DNA of 64,000 bases from Amycolatopsis echigonensis (GTDB lineage: Bacteria; Actinomycetota; Actinomycetes; Mycobacteriales; Pseudonocardiaceae), in contig NZ_JACJHR010000028.1 of the NCBI RefSeq assembly GCF_014174495.1, forward strand, positions 45,089-109,088, in the 5' to 3' direction. Every line of letters begins with the position of its first letter. Positions within the stretch are counted from its first letter, which is position 1. The notes below the pieces were generated by a model. It was not told the DNA's origin. It saw only the letters and a program-made list of their open reading frames with translations, and did no database searches. Both the position numbers and the translations under genes were made by a program. Positions 52,263 through 60,673 of this stretch are shown piece by piece.

Positions 52263-54140
52263 ATGCCCCACCGGACCTTGAGACCGCTGGCCGTGGCCTG
52301 CGCCGCCCTGGCCGCCGTGGTCGTGGCCGGTCTCGCCATCCTGGCCCGGCCCGCCCCGGCCACCGCGACGCCCGCGCCCTCCTCGGGAGGGATGCGCATC
52401 GCCTACTTCGACCAATGGAGCATCTACCAGAACGCGTACTACCTGAAGAACGTCGACAAGATCGCCGACAACATCGACTACCTGCTCTACGACTTCGAGA
52501 ACATCGACCCGAACAACCTCACCTGCTTCGAGACGACCAAGGCCACGACGCCGGACCCGGGCGGCGAGGACGACCCGAACGCCGGCGACGGCGCGGGCGA
52601 CCAGTTCGCCGACTACCAGAAGTCGTTCGGCTCGGACATCAGCGTCGACGGCACCGCCGACGCCTACACCATGCCGATCGTCGGCAACTTCCACCAGCTG
52701 CAGGAACTCAAGGCGCGGCACCCGAACCTGAAGGTGCTGCTGTCGCTCGGCGGCTGGACCTACTCGAAGTACTTCTCCGACGCCGCGGCCACGGACGCCT
52801 CGCGCAAGAAGTTCGTCAGCTCCTGCATCGACATGTTCATCAAGGGCAACATCCCGGCCGCGGGCGGCTTCGGCGGCCCCGGCACCGCCGCGAACATCTT
52901 CGACGGGTTCGACATCGACTGGGAGTACCCGGCGCACCCCGGCGGGCACACGGGCAACCACTACAGCCCGAACGACACCCAGAACTTCACCGCGCTGCTC
53001 GCCGAGTTCCGCGGCCAGCTGGACGCGCTGGGCAAGCACTACGCGCTCTCGGCCGCCCTGCCCGGCGGCCAGGACAAGATCGCGAAGATCCAGACCGACA
53101 AGATCCACCAGTACATGGACTTCGCCGACCCGATGACCTACGACATGCACGGCGCGTGGGACAAGACCGGCCCGACGAACTTCCAGGACCCGCTCTACCC
53201 CTCGCCGAACGACCCGTCCTCGAACGTCCCGCCGGGCACCGAGAAGTACACCATCGACCAGGTGATGAAGGCGTACACGCAAGGCGATCCGGCGTACGGC
53301 ATCCCCGGCGGGTTCCCGGCGTCGAAGCTGACCCTGGGCATCCCGTTCTACTACCGCGGCTGGACCGGCGTGCCCGCCGGCTCGAACCACGGGCTGTACC
53401 AAACGGCGACCGGTCCGTCCGCTCCGCATCCGTTGAGCGGCAACGTGCCCGGCGTCGCGATGTACAAGGAACTCTCCGGCGTGGTCGACAACCCGGCGGA
53501 CACGTTCTGGGACCCGACAACGCAATCCGCGTGGTTCTACGACGGTACGAGTTTCTACGGCGGTTCGTCGAAACAGTCGATCAAGGCGCGCACGGACTAC
53601 ATCCACTGCAACGGCCTCGGCGGAGCGATGATGTTTTCGCTCTACGACCTTGATCCCGACTCGACGCTGTTCCACGCCGTGGTGGACGGGCTCGCCGCGC
53701 CGACGGAGGGCTGCTCCGGCCCGCCGCCGACGACCCCGACGACACCCACCACGCCGCCGACGACCCCGACCACTCCGACGACCCCGACCACGCCCACCAC
53801 TCCCACGACCCCGCCCGGCGGCCAGTGCACGGCAGCGGCCTGGGACTCCGGCAAGGCGTACAACGGCGGCGCGGTCGTGTCGTACAACGACCACACCTGG
53901 ACGGCGAAGTGGTGGACGCAGGGCGAGCAGCCCGGCACCTCGGACGTCTGGACGGACAACGGAGCCTGCTCCGGCGGCGGCGGTCCGACGACCGCGTGCC
54001 CGGCGGCGTGGAGCGCCTCCCAGTCCTACAACGGCGGCGCGGTGGTGTCCTACATCGGCCACCGCTGGTCCGCCAAGTGGTGGACCCGGGGCGAAACACC
54101 CGGCAGCGCGGCGGTCTGGGCCGACAACGGCACCTGCTGA
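52263..54140 (+). CDS. Secreted GH18 chitinase with two chitin-binding domains
   Basis: 625 residues from the ATG at 52263; the frame extends upstream without support. A Sec signal with a long hydrophobic core precedes a cut near residue 36. The GH18 barrel (about 42-478) has SLGGW near 161-165 and the catalytic DGFDIDWEYP at 214-223 with the acid Glu221; MTYDMHG and the Met/Phe-rich AMMFSLYDLD mark later strands. A Thr/Pro repeat linker follows, then two CBM5/12 chitin-binding modules ending at 566 and 625 (each with YNGGAVVSY and KWWT). It cleaves chitin outside the cell. A dre-like site upstream and the hairpin at 54164-54213 bracket the gene. Confidence 0.94.
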   Translation: MPHRTLRPLAVACAALAAVVVAGLAILARPAPATATPAPSSGGMRIAYFDQWSIYQNAYYLKNVDKIADNIDYLLYDFENIDPNNLTCFETTKATTPDPGGEDDPNAGDGAGDQFADYQKSFGSDISVDGTADAYTMPIVGNFHQLQELKARHPNLKVLLSLGGWTYSKYFSDAAATDASRKKFVSSCIDMFIKGNIPAAGGFGGPGTAANIFDGFDIDWEYPAHPGGHTGNHYSPNDTQNFTALLAEFRGQLDALGKHYALSAALPGGQDKIAKIQTDKIHQYMDFADPMTYDMHGAWDKTGPTNFQDPLYPSPNDPSSNVPPGTEKYTIDQVMKAYTQGDPAYGIPGGFPASKLTLGIPFYYRGWTGVPAGSNHGLYQTATGPSAPHPLSGNVPGVAMYKELSGVVDNPADTFWDPTTQSAWFYDGTSFYGGSSKQSIKARTDYIHCNGLGGAMMFSLYDLDPDSTLFHAVVDGLAAPTEGCSGPPPTTPTTPTTPPTTPTTPTTPTTPTTPTTPPGGQCTAAAWDSGKAYNGGAVVSYNDHTWTAKWWTQGEQPGTSDVWTDNGACSGGGGPTTACPAAWSASQSYNGGAVVSYIGHRWSAKWWTRGETPGSAAVWADNGTC

Positions 54141-54163
54141 CCCCCGCGGCAGGCGCGTGAATA

Positions 54164-54213
54164 CCGGCGGCGGCACCGGAATCCCACCCCGAGGGTCCCG
54201 GTGCCGCCGCTGG
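54164..54213 (+). terminator. Hairpin after chitinase
   Basis: Arms of 16 bases at 54164-54179 and 54198-54213 pair with one G-U-type mismatch around an 18-base loop, 23 bases beyond the chitinase stop. It is the duplicated copy of the mctB terminator and may serve chitinase now. Confidence 0.55.
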
Positions 54214-54237
54214 CTGCTGTGCGGGAGGCGGAAGGTC

Positions 54238-54400
54238 TCAGTTCCCCGAAGCGGACCACGCCCGGCGCGGTGTCCGCGATGCCGGAGCGGCCGAAACCGC
54301 CGTCGAGCTGTTCCCGCCAACGCCAGCCCGGTCGCCGATCCGCATCGTCCACAACGGACAGAACCGGCGCACACCGTGTCTCACCGCCCACGACGCACAC
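54238..54400 (-). pseudogene. Decayed duplicate of the mctB 3' end
   Basis: Read on the minus strand the region gives SVVDDADRRPG, then REQLDGGFGRSGIAD, then APGV, matching STVDNADSAAG, QEQLNGGSGRYGIAG and APGV at the end of mctB, with frame breaks between. The stop-equivalent tca is at 54238-54240, 244 bases from the real one. It has no start and cannot make a full protein. Confidence 0.65.
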
Positions 54401-54401
54401 A

Positions 54402-54460
54402 AGCCGGCGGCGGTACCGGATCCCCTCACCCACGAAGGGAATCCGGTGCCGCCGCCGGCT
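54402..54460 (-). terminator. Hairpin after mctB
   Basis: Arms of 19 bases at 54402-54420 and 54442-54460 pair at 18 positions around a 21-base loop, 21 bases past the mctB stop on the minus strand. It is the likely end of the tlyA to mctB gene group. Confidence 0.65.
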
Positions 54461-54481
54461 GTTGTGCGGGAGGCGAAAGTC

Positions 54482-55429
54482 TCAGTTCCTCGGCGCGGCG
54501 ACACCCGGCGCGATCGACTGTGCGTTGCCCGCGATGCCGTAGCGGCCCGAACCGCCGTTGAGCTGTTCCTGCAGCGCCAGAATGGTCGCCACCCGGCCCG
54601 CCGCCGAATCCGCGTTGTCCACAGTGGACAGAATCGACGTCGCCGACGTGTCCGCGCGCACCACGCCGATCGGACCGGTGCCCTCGGCCGAACCGGGGTC
54701 CCCGGCGAGCACGGTGCCCGCGCCGGAACGGTCCATTTGCGCGGCGAACCGCGCGATCGTCGCGGCCCGGTCCCCCGCGCCGTCGCCGGTCTGCTGGGCT
54801 CCGGTCAGCACGATCGCCAGCTGCGCGGGCTGCACGCCCTGGCTCGGCTTCACGAAACCGCCGTCGGTCAGCCCGCCGAGCGCGGCGGCGAGCTCGTCGC
54901 CGCTCGACTGCGGTTTCGCGGTCGCCTTGTCCAGCAGCAGCACCGAACCGAGCAGGGCCCCGGCGAGCGTGCCGGAATCGCCCGCGGTCGGGAACTTCGC
55001 CCCGGCGGGCTGCAGCCGCGTGACGACGTCGCGCAGCTGGTCGGCTTTGGCCGGGTCGGTGAACGCGTTGGTGAGCTGCAGTTCGCCGGTGACCGAGGCC
55101 CCGGACTGGCCGACGAGCTTCTTGAGCGCGTCGCGGTCGGCCGGGCGCGCGTCCTGCGTGGTGACGATGACGACGCTGCGCTTGTCGAGCGCGCCCGCGA
55201 CGACCTTCGGGCCCATCGTCCCGGCGAACGCGTCCGCGTCGGACAGCCGCGCGTTGAGCGCGTTGCGCTGCGCCTCGAGGTCGGACACCTGGGTGCCGAG
55301 GTCTTTCTTCTGGTCCGCGAGCCCGGACAGCAGCGAACCGTTGAGCGCGGTCGAGCCCAGCACCACGCCGACGGCCAGCGCCAGGAAGCACGCGGTGATG
55401 GAAACGATGTGGTACCGCAGGGAAATCAC
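54482..55429 (-). CDS. mctB: Copper transporter MctB / cell-separation protein SteB
   Basis: 315 residues from the GTG at 55429, overlapping the steA stop (GTGA). One N-terminal membrane helix (VSITACFLALAVGVVLGS, about 8-26) is followed by a coiled coil (LADQKKDLGTQVSDLEAQRNALNARL, as landmarks 38-64) and an extracytoplasmic domain to the end. M. tuberculosis Rv1698 (MctB) has the same size and place and was linked to copper tolerance; the corynebacterial partner is called SteB and acts with SteA in daughter-cell separation. Its tight coupling to steA favours the cell-separation role. Its 3' end is duplicated downstream. Confidence 0.9.
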   Translation of the reverse strand: MISLRYHIVSITACFLALAVGVVLGSTALNGSLLSGLADQKKDLGTQVSDLEAQRNALNARLSDADAFAGTMGPKVVAGALDKRSVVIVTTQDARPADRDALKKLVGQSGASVTGELQLTNAFTDPAKADQLRDVVTRLQPAGAKFPTAGDSGTLAGALLGSVLLLDKATAKPQSSGDELAAALGGLTDGGFVKPSQGVQPAQLAIVLTGAQQTGDGAGDRAATIARFAAQMDRSGAGTVLAGDPGSAEGTGPIGVVRADTSATSILSTVDNADSAAGRVATILALQEQLNGGSGRYGIAGNAQSIAPGVAAPRN

Positions 55430-56610
55430 GTGAAGAGACCCTTCACCCAGGCGACGAACGTGGACCAGGTGTGCTGGATCCACTCGAGATAGACGGAGCC
55501 GACGTCGGAGACGAGCAGCGCGGCGATGACGACGACGATGGCGGCGAGGACGAGCAGCGCGACCGCGCCGAGCGAAACCCGGGCCCGGTGCAGCGTCGCG
55601 ACGGCCTTGCCGTCGACCAGCTTCGTGCCGAGCTTGAGCCGCGTGAGGAACGTGGACGGGTTCGACCCGGACCGGCCGTGGTCGAGGAATTCCCGCAGCG
55701 TGGCCTGGAACCCGACGGTGACCACCAGGCTCGCGCCGTGCGCGTCGGCCAGCAGCAGGGCGAGGTCCTCGGCGTTGCCCGACGCGGGGAAGGTGACCGC
55801 GCCGATGCCGAGGTCCTGGATCCGCTCGACGCCCGGCGCGTGCCCGTCCGGCTGCGCGGGGACGACCACCTCGCCGCCGCTGCGCAGCGTCGCGGTGCCG
55901 ATCCCGGTCGGGTCGCCGACCATGACGTCCGGCTGGTAGCCCTGCGCGCGCAGGGTGTCCGCGCCGGCGTCGACGCCGATCAGCACCGGCCGGTGCTCGC
56001 CGATGTACTTCTTGAGCTTCTTGAGGTCCTCGGCGTGCCCGTTCCCGGCGGCGACGACCAGCACGTGCCGGTCGCGCACCGGGACCTTCAGCTCCGGCAC
56101 GCCGACGCCGTCGAGGATCAGCGTCCGCTCGCGGCGCAGGAACTCGATCGTGTTGGCGGAGAAGGCTTCCAGCTGGGTCGACATCCCGGCCTTGGCCTCG
56201 ATCATCTGGTCGGCGACGCTTTCGGAGGTCTGCTCGACCCCGGTCGCCAGCTGCCGCTCCCCCAGGTAGACCGCGCCCTCGTGCACGCGCAGCTTCGTGC
56301 CGTCCTTGACGGTGCGCAGCAGTTCGCCACCGACCGAATCGACCAGCGGGATGCCCGCCGCCACCAGGATTTCGGGGCCGAGGTTGGGGAACCGGCCGGA
56401 GATCGACGGCGACGCGTTCACCACCGCGGCGACCTCGGCGGCGACCAGCGCGTCGGCCGTGGCCCGGTCGAGGTCGAGCTGGTCGAGCACGACGATGTCG
56501 CCCGGGCTGACCCGGCGCAGCAGCTCCCGCGTGCGCCGGTCGACCCGCGCGACACCGATGACGCCGGGGAGGGCTTCTTGGTTCCGCGCGAGAAGACCAG
56601 TGAGCTTCAT
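55426..56610 (-). CDS. steA: Cytokinetic ring protein SteA
   Basis: 394 residues. The central part (about 160-330) resembles thiamine pyrophosphokinase-like folds (VLVVAAGNGHAEDLKKLKKYI, GVDAGADTLRAQGYQPDVMVGDPTG as split landmarks), and a single C-terminal membrane helix lies near 345-368 (LGAVALLVLAAIVVVIAALL). This matches Rv1697/SteA, which localises at the division site in Corynebacterium and works with SteB. The next gene, mctB, overlaps it by four bases. The 102-base gap upstream (56611-56712) follows a DUF1266 gene and shows no clear promoter motif. Confidence 0.9.
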   Translation of the reverse strand: MKLTGLLARNQEALPGVIGVARVDRRTRELLRRVSPGDIVVLDQLDLDRATADALVAAEVAAVVNASPSISGRFPNLGPEILVAAGIPLVDSVGGELLRTVKDGTKLRVHEGAVYLGERQLATGVEQTSESVADQMIEAKAGMSTQLEAFSANTIEFLRRERTLILDGVGVPELKVPVRDRHVLVVAAGNGHAEDLKKLKKYIGEHRPVLIGVDAGADTLRAQGYQPDVMVGDPTGIGTATLRSGGEVVVPAQPDGHAPGVERIQDLGIGAVTFPASGNAEDLALLLADAHGASLVVTVGFQATLREFLDHGRSGSNPSTFLTRLKLGTKLVDGKAVATLHRARVSLGAVALLVLAAIVVVIAALLVSDVGSVYLEWIQHTWSTFVAWVKGLFT

Positions 56611-56712
56611 GTGGCTGATGGTGACAAATTTGTGCGTGGGTACGGAGCCGACGCGCCGAAGCGGACATGACTCGTTGTGGTGAGCCGTGTCGCGCGGCGC
56701 GGCGAGCCGGGG

Positions 56713-57861
56713 TTAACTGTGCGGTCCGCCCGCCTCGAAATCGAGGGTCGACCAGGGGCTCGCGGGATCGTTCAGCAGCCGGTGCCGGACCCGGGCGGCC
56801 GAAGCGTATTCCGGCCCGAATTCCTCGCCGTCGAGCGCGAGCAGCCTGCCCAGGACGTAGCCGGTGGACAATTCCGCCCACGAACCGTGGTAGCGGCGGG
56901 CGATCGCGCCGGCCTCCAGCACCATCAGCTCCGCGGTGAGCGCGTCGCAGTACCCGACCGCCAGGCCCCAGCGGGCGAGTTCGACCGCGCGCCCGACGTC
57001 CCAGCCGATGATGCTGTCCACCACGCCGTCCGGCGCGAGCAGGCCGTCGGCGCGGAACCGCTGCTCGTACCGGACGATCCGGCGCACCGCGTCGACGAGC
57101 GGCCCGACCTGGTCGTCGGCGCCGTTTTCGGCGCACCACTGCCGGACCAGGCCGACCCACGCGTACACGTCGAGCGCCAGCCCGCTGCGGGCGCGCAGCA
57201 CGAGCACCAGGTTTCCGGTGGTGAGCTGGTAGGAATCGCCGAGCAGCCGGTCCATCGCGGCCCGCCAGCCCGCCGCGTCGGCGACGCCCCACCAGTCGCG
57301 CAGGCCGCGGACCTCGGCGACGTAATCGTGATAGCGCGCGTCGAGGACGTTCCACGGTTCCGCCGACAGCACCGCCTGATGCGCGCCGCACGCGAGCGCG
57401 TGCGCGACCGGACCGTCGAGAACTCCGTACCGGGCCGTGTACAGCCGCTCGACCTGTTGCTCCACCGCGGTGACCCGGTGCGGGTTCGCGTCGACCCAGG
57501 GCAGCACGTCCGCCGCGCTCACCCGCCATTCGCCGAGCGTGCCGCGGTTGAACACGACCTGCTCCCCCGGCCCGAGACCGTGCGTGGCCCAGTCGAGGTC
57601 GCCGCTGAGGAACACCACGTCCGCGCCGAAATCCGGCAGCGCGCCGCGGGTGAACACCTGCAACGAGGGTTCGCCGTCGTGCGCGCAGCACACTTTCGCG
57701 GGCGACCAGGTCCGTTCCTGCGCGAGCTGCTGCGCCTCGTCCCGGTGGATCGGCACGAACAGCTCCTCGTCGCCGAGGAGTTCGAGGAAACGGTCGAGAT
57801 CGTCCTCCCGCCGCGCGCGGGCGAGTTCGGCTTCGACATCGGCCAGCGTGGCCCAGGTCAT
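56713..57861 (-). CDS. SseB-like/DUF1266 protein
   Basis: 382 residues from the ATG at 57861, with GAGGCGG upstream and ten bases after the recN stop. Residues about 5-110 resemble an SseB-type domain (DDLDRFLELLGDEELFVPI). The C-terminal part (about 165-375) carries DUF1266 features: LSAEPWNVLDA, RGLRDWWGV, AAMDRLLGDS, GWDVGRAVELARWGLAVGY. No catalytic motif is evident. In M. tuberculosis recN and steA are neighbours, so this gene is an extra in the conserved run. Function unknown; soluble. Confidence 0.75.
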   Translation of the reverse strand: MTWATLADVEAELARARREDDLDRFLELLGDEELFVPIHRDEAQQLAQERTWSPAKVCCAHDGEPSLQVFTRGALPDFGADVVFLSGDLDWATHGLGPGEQVVFNRGTLGEWRVSAADVLPWVDANPHRVTAVEQQVERLYTARYGVLDGPVAHALACGAHQAVLSAEPWNVLDARYHDYVAEVRGLRDWWGVADAAGWRAAMDRLLGDSYQLTTGNLVLVLRARSGLALDVYAWVGLVRQWCAENGADDQVGPLVDAVRRIVRYEQRFRADGLLAPDGVVDSIIGWDVGRAVELARWGLAVGYCDALTAELMVLEAGAIARRYHGSWAELSTGYVLGRLLALDGEEFGPEYASAARVRHRLLNDPASPWSTLDFEAGGPHS

Positions 57862-57871
57862 GGGATCCGCC

Positions 57872-59656
57872 TCAGCCCTTCTTCGCGCGCTTGCGCTTCG
57901 CACCGGCGTTCTTCGCTTTGTCTTTCTCCGCCGTGGCAAGCAGTTCCTCGGCGTGCGCGCGGCCGGTCTCGGTGCCGTCCATGCCCGCGAGCATCCGGGC
58001 CAGCTCGCGCACCCGGTCGTTCTGGTCGAGCGTCTTCACGCCGCTGCGCGTGACGCCGCCGCTGGTTCCCTTGTCCACCACCAGATGCTGGTCGGCGAAC
58101 GCGGCGACCTGCGGCAGGTGCGTGACCACCAGGACCTGGTGGGTGCGCGCGAGCCGCGCCAGCCGCCGTCCGATCTCCACCGCGGCCCGGCCGCCGACGC
58201 CCGCGTCGACCTCGTCGAACACCAGCGTCTGCACGGTGTCCGCGTGCGCCAGCACGACCTCGATCGCCAGCATCACGCGCGACAGCTCGCCGCCCGAAGC
58301 CGCCTTGTGCACCGGGAGAGGCGGCGCTCCGTTGTGCGCGCGCAGCAGCAGTTCCACGTCGTCCACGCCGTCCGGGCCAGCGTGCACCGCGTGTCCGTCG
58401 ATCGCCAGCGCCTGCCGGTCGCCGTGTTCGGCCGGACGCTGTTCGACGGTGATCTCCAGCTCCGCCTGGCCCATCGCGAGGCCGGACAGTTCCTTGGTGA
58501 TCGCCGTGGCGAGTTCGGCGGCCGCCTTGCCGCGTGCGGCGGAAACCTCGGTGGCGTGCGCGACCAGCTGCACGGCCAGCTCGTCCCGGCGCAACGCCAA
58601 TGCGGCCAAGGCTTCTTCGGAGGTGTCCATCGATTCGAGCCGCCGCCGCGCGTCCTCGGCCCACGCCAGCACCCCGTCGACATCCGCGGCGTACTTGCGG
58701 GTGAGCCGTTTGAGATCGGCCTGGCGCGCGAGCACCTTTTCCAGCAGCGCCGGGTCGGCGTCCAGATTCTCGACGTAGCTGCCCAGCTCCGCGCCGACGT
58801 CGCTCAGCAGCGTGGAGGCTTCCTCCAGCCGCGGCACGAGGTCGCGCAGCGCGGAGTCCTCCGCCGACACCAGCCGCCGCACCGCCTCGCCGACCAGGCC
58901 GAGCGCGCCCGGCGCGTCCGGATCGCCGTCCTGCGCGCCGGACACCGCCGCGTGCGCTTCGGTGGCCATCGCGCGGAGTTCGTCGACCGCGGCGAGCCGC
59001 TTGATCTGCTCGGTGAGTTCGACGTCCTCGCCGGGTTCGGGCGCGACCGCGTCGATCTCGTTCAGCCCGTGTTTCAGCAGGTCCGCCTGTTGCGCCATCT
59101 CGCGGGAGCGGTTGGACCGCTCGCTCAGCTCGGTGAGCACGGCCAGCCATTCCTCGCGGACCTGGCGGTACGCCGCGAGCGGCCGCCCGACGTCCTCGCC
59201 GGCGAACCGGTCGATCACCGCGCGCTGCTCGGCCGGGCGCAGCAGCCGCAGCTGGTCGTTCTGCCCGTGCACGGCGATCACCTGCTCGGACAGCTCGGAC
59301 AGCACCCCGACCGGCACCGACCGGCCGCCGAGGTGCGCCCGCGAGCGCCCGTCGGCCGCGACCGTGCGCAGGGCGATGACACTCCCGTCCTCGTCGACGT
59401 CGGCTCCCGCGTCGGTGACGATGCGGGCGGCCGCGTCGTCGTCGCCCACGGTGAACCGGCCCTCGACGAATGCCTTCAGCATCCCGTTCCGGACCTTCGA
59501 CGCTTCGGCCCGTCCGCCGGACAGCAAGTGCAGCCCGGTGACGACCATGGTCTTGCCCGCACCCGTCTCACCGGTGACAACGGTGAAGCCCGGGTGCAGT
59601 TCCAGCAGGGCTTCCTCGATGACTCCGAGGCCCTGGATGCGCATCTCGGCCAGCAC
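57872..59656 (-). CDS. recN: DNA repair ATPase RecN
   Basis: 594 residues from the GTG at 59656 (V-L-A-E-M-R-I-Q-G-L-G-V-I is the family start); the frame goes a little further. The N-terminal Walker A is TGETGAGKTMV near 30-40. Coiled-coil arms fill about 150-360, then the ABC signature KAASGGELSRVMLAIE near 425-440 and Walker B LVFDEVDAGVGG near 450-461. RecN is an SMC-like protein that acts at double-strand breaks. A LexA-like site lies about 70 bases upstream, so DNA-damage control is likely. It follows nadK by 96 bases. Confidence 0.95.
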   Translation of the reverse strand: MLAEMRIQGLGVIEEALLELHPGFTVVTGETGAGKTMVVTGLHLLSGGRAEASKVRNGMLKAFVEGRFTVGDDDAAARIVTDAGADVDEDGSVIALRTVAADGRSRAHLGGRSVPVGVLSELSEQVIAVHGQNDQLRLLRPAEQRAVIDRFAGEDVGRPLAAYRQVREEWLAVLTELSERSNRSREMAQQADLLKHGLNEIDAVAPEPGEDVELTEQIKRLAAVDELRAMATEAHAAVSGAQDGDPDAPGALGLVGEAVRRLVSAEDSALRDLVPRLEEASTLLSDVGAELGSYVENLDADPALLEKVLARQADLKRLTRKYAADVDGVLAWAEDARRRLESMDTSEEALAALALRRDELAVQLVAHATEVSAARGKAAAELATAITKELSGLAMGQAELEITVEQRPAEHGDRQALAIDGHAVHAGPDGVDDVELLLRAHNGAPPLPVHKAASGGELSRVMLAIEVVLAHADTVQTLVFDEVDAGVGGRAAVEIGRRLARLARTHQVLVVTHLPQVAAFADQHLVVDKGTSGGVTRSGVKTLDQNDRVRELARMLAGMDGTETGRAHAEELLATAEKDKAKNAGAKRKRAKKG

Positions 59657-59725
59657 GACGCATACGGTAGCGGCCCGCACCGACGTTCTGTGCGTTCGAG
59701 GTCCGCTAACTCTTCTTTTCGCTGG

Positions 59726-59741
59726 TCGAACACTTGTGCGG
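59726..59741 (-). promoter_or_regulatory. LexA-like SOS box upstream of recN
   Basis: The 16-mer tcgaacacttgtgcgg matches the actinobacterial SOS consensus TCGAAC-N4-GTTCGA at 10 of the 12 defined positions, with one arm perfect. It lies 70 bases before the recN start in the nadK-recN gap. Assignment depends on that match and on recN being a typical SOS gene. Confidence 0.45.
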
Positions 59742-59752
59742 GCGCGTCGCGC

Positions 59753-60673
59753 TCAGCGGTCTCCCGAGCGCCGGTCGCGCCAGCTGCGGACCGGCAGGCC
59801 GAACTTGTACACCAGCCGGTCGGTGAACACGCCGTCCCACAGCCGCACCAGCCGCACCGGCCGCTTGCCGCACACCACGCGCACCAGCGCACCCGGCGGC
59901 AGGTCGAACGTCCGCAGTCCGTCGCAGGTCAGCGCGGCTTTCGGACCGGTCGGGTCGATGCCGACGGTGATCACCGACTCGGGTGACACGACCAGCGGCC
60001 GGGAGAACATCGCGTGCGCGTTGCTTGGCACCACCAGCAGCGCCTCGACGTCCGGCCACAGCACCGGCCCGCCCGCAGAGAAGGCGTACGCGGTGGAGCC
60101 GGTCGGCGTCGCGCAGAGCACGCCGTCGCAGCCGAAGGACGACACCGGGCGGCCGTCGACCTCGATCAGCGCGTCGAGCACCCGCTCGCGGCTGAATTTC
60201 TCGACGCTGGCCTCGTTGAGCGCCCACGTCCGGTAGATCTCCGCGCCGTCGGCGGTGACTGTGACGTCGACCGTCATCCGGTCCTCGACGTGGTACTCGC
60301 GGTCGACCACGCGCTGCACGGCGTCGGCGAGCGCGTCCGAATCGGCCTCGGCGAGGAAGCCGACGCGGCCGAGGTTCACGCCGAGCACCGGGACTTCGGC
60401 CGGACGGGCGAGTTCCGCCGCGCGCAGCAGGGTTCCGTCGCCGCCGAGCACGAACACGAGCTCGGCCCCCTCGGCCGGATTGTGCTCGGGCGCGACGACC
60501 GTGCACGGCATGGCCATGCAGCCGTCCGGGTCGATCAGCCGGAGCACGTCCTCGTCGAGCACGCGCAGCCGGATCCCGGCCTTCGCGAACCGCTGGGACA
60601 CCTCGCGGGCAGCCTCCCGGGTGGTGTCCCGGTCGGGGTGCACCACGAGGAGCACTTCACGTTCGGCGGTCAC
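59753..60673 (-). CDS. nadK: NAD kinase
   Basis: 306 residues from a GTG overlapping the tlyA stop (GTGA). The hallmark GGDGTLLRAAEL is near 75-86, NLGRVGFLAE near 98-107, the second NAD motif CATPTGSTAYAFSAGGP near 184-200, and a Gly-rich region follows. It phosphorylates NAD to NADP with ATP or polyphosphate. The order tlyA-nadK-recN equals Rv1694-Rv1696 in M. tuberculosis. Confidence 0.95.
   Translation of the reverse strand: MTAEREVLLVVHPDRDTTREAAREVSQRFAKAGIRLRVLDEDVLRLIDPDGCMAMPCTVVAPEHNPAEGAELVFVLGGDGTLLRAAELARPAEVPVLGVNLGRVGFLAEADSDALADAVQRVVDREYHVEDRMTVDVTVTADGAEIYRTWALNEASVEKFSRERVLDALIEVDGRPVSSFGCDGVLCATPTGSTAYAFSAGGPVLWPDVEALLVVPSNAHAMFSRPLVVSPESVITVGIDPTGPKAALTCDGLRTFDLPPGALVRVVCGKRPVRLVRLWDGVFTDRLVYKFGLPVRSWRDRRSGDR

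Larger units (their letters stand above)
54161..54640. repeat. Diverged tandem duplication (two copies of about 240 bp)
   Basis: Copy one (54161-54400) and copy two (54401-54640) align head to tail with small indels. Each has a ggcggcgg-type hairpin, then gtgcgggaggcg, then the end of mctB read on the minus strand. Copy two is the true terminator and 3' end of mctB; copy one is decayed. The 54141-54481 stretch holds no other gene. Confidence 0.7.

Noticed and set aside
53723..53818. Short repeats that might suggest a CRISPR or satellite
   Set aside because: They encode the Thr/Pro linker of the chitinase in frame; there are no spacers of equal length or cas genes.
52083..54374. 763-codon minus-strand frame over the chitinase
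   Set aside because: Chitinase has a signal, GH18 site and binding modules on the plus strand; the opposite frame is low-complexity.
54050..54433. 127-codon minus-strand frame as a real small gene
   Set aside because: Its sequence aligns with the end of mctB and is broken by frame changes, so it is better explained as the decayed duplicate.
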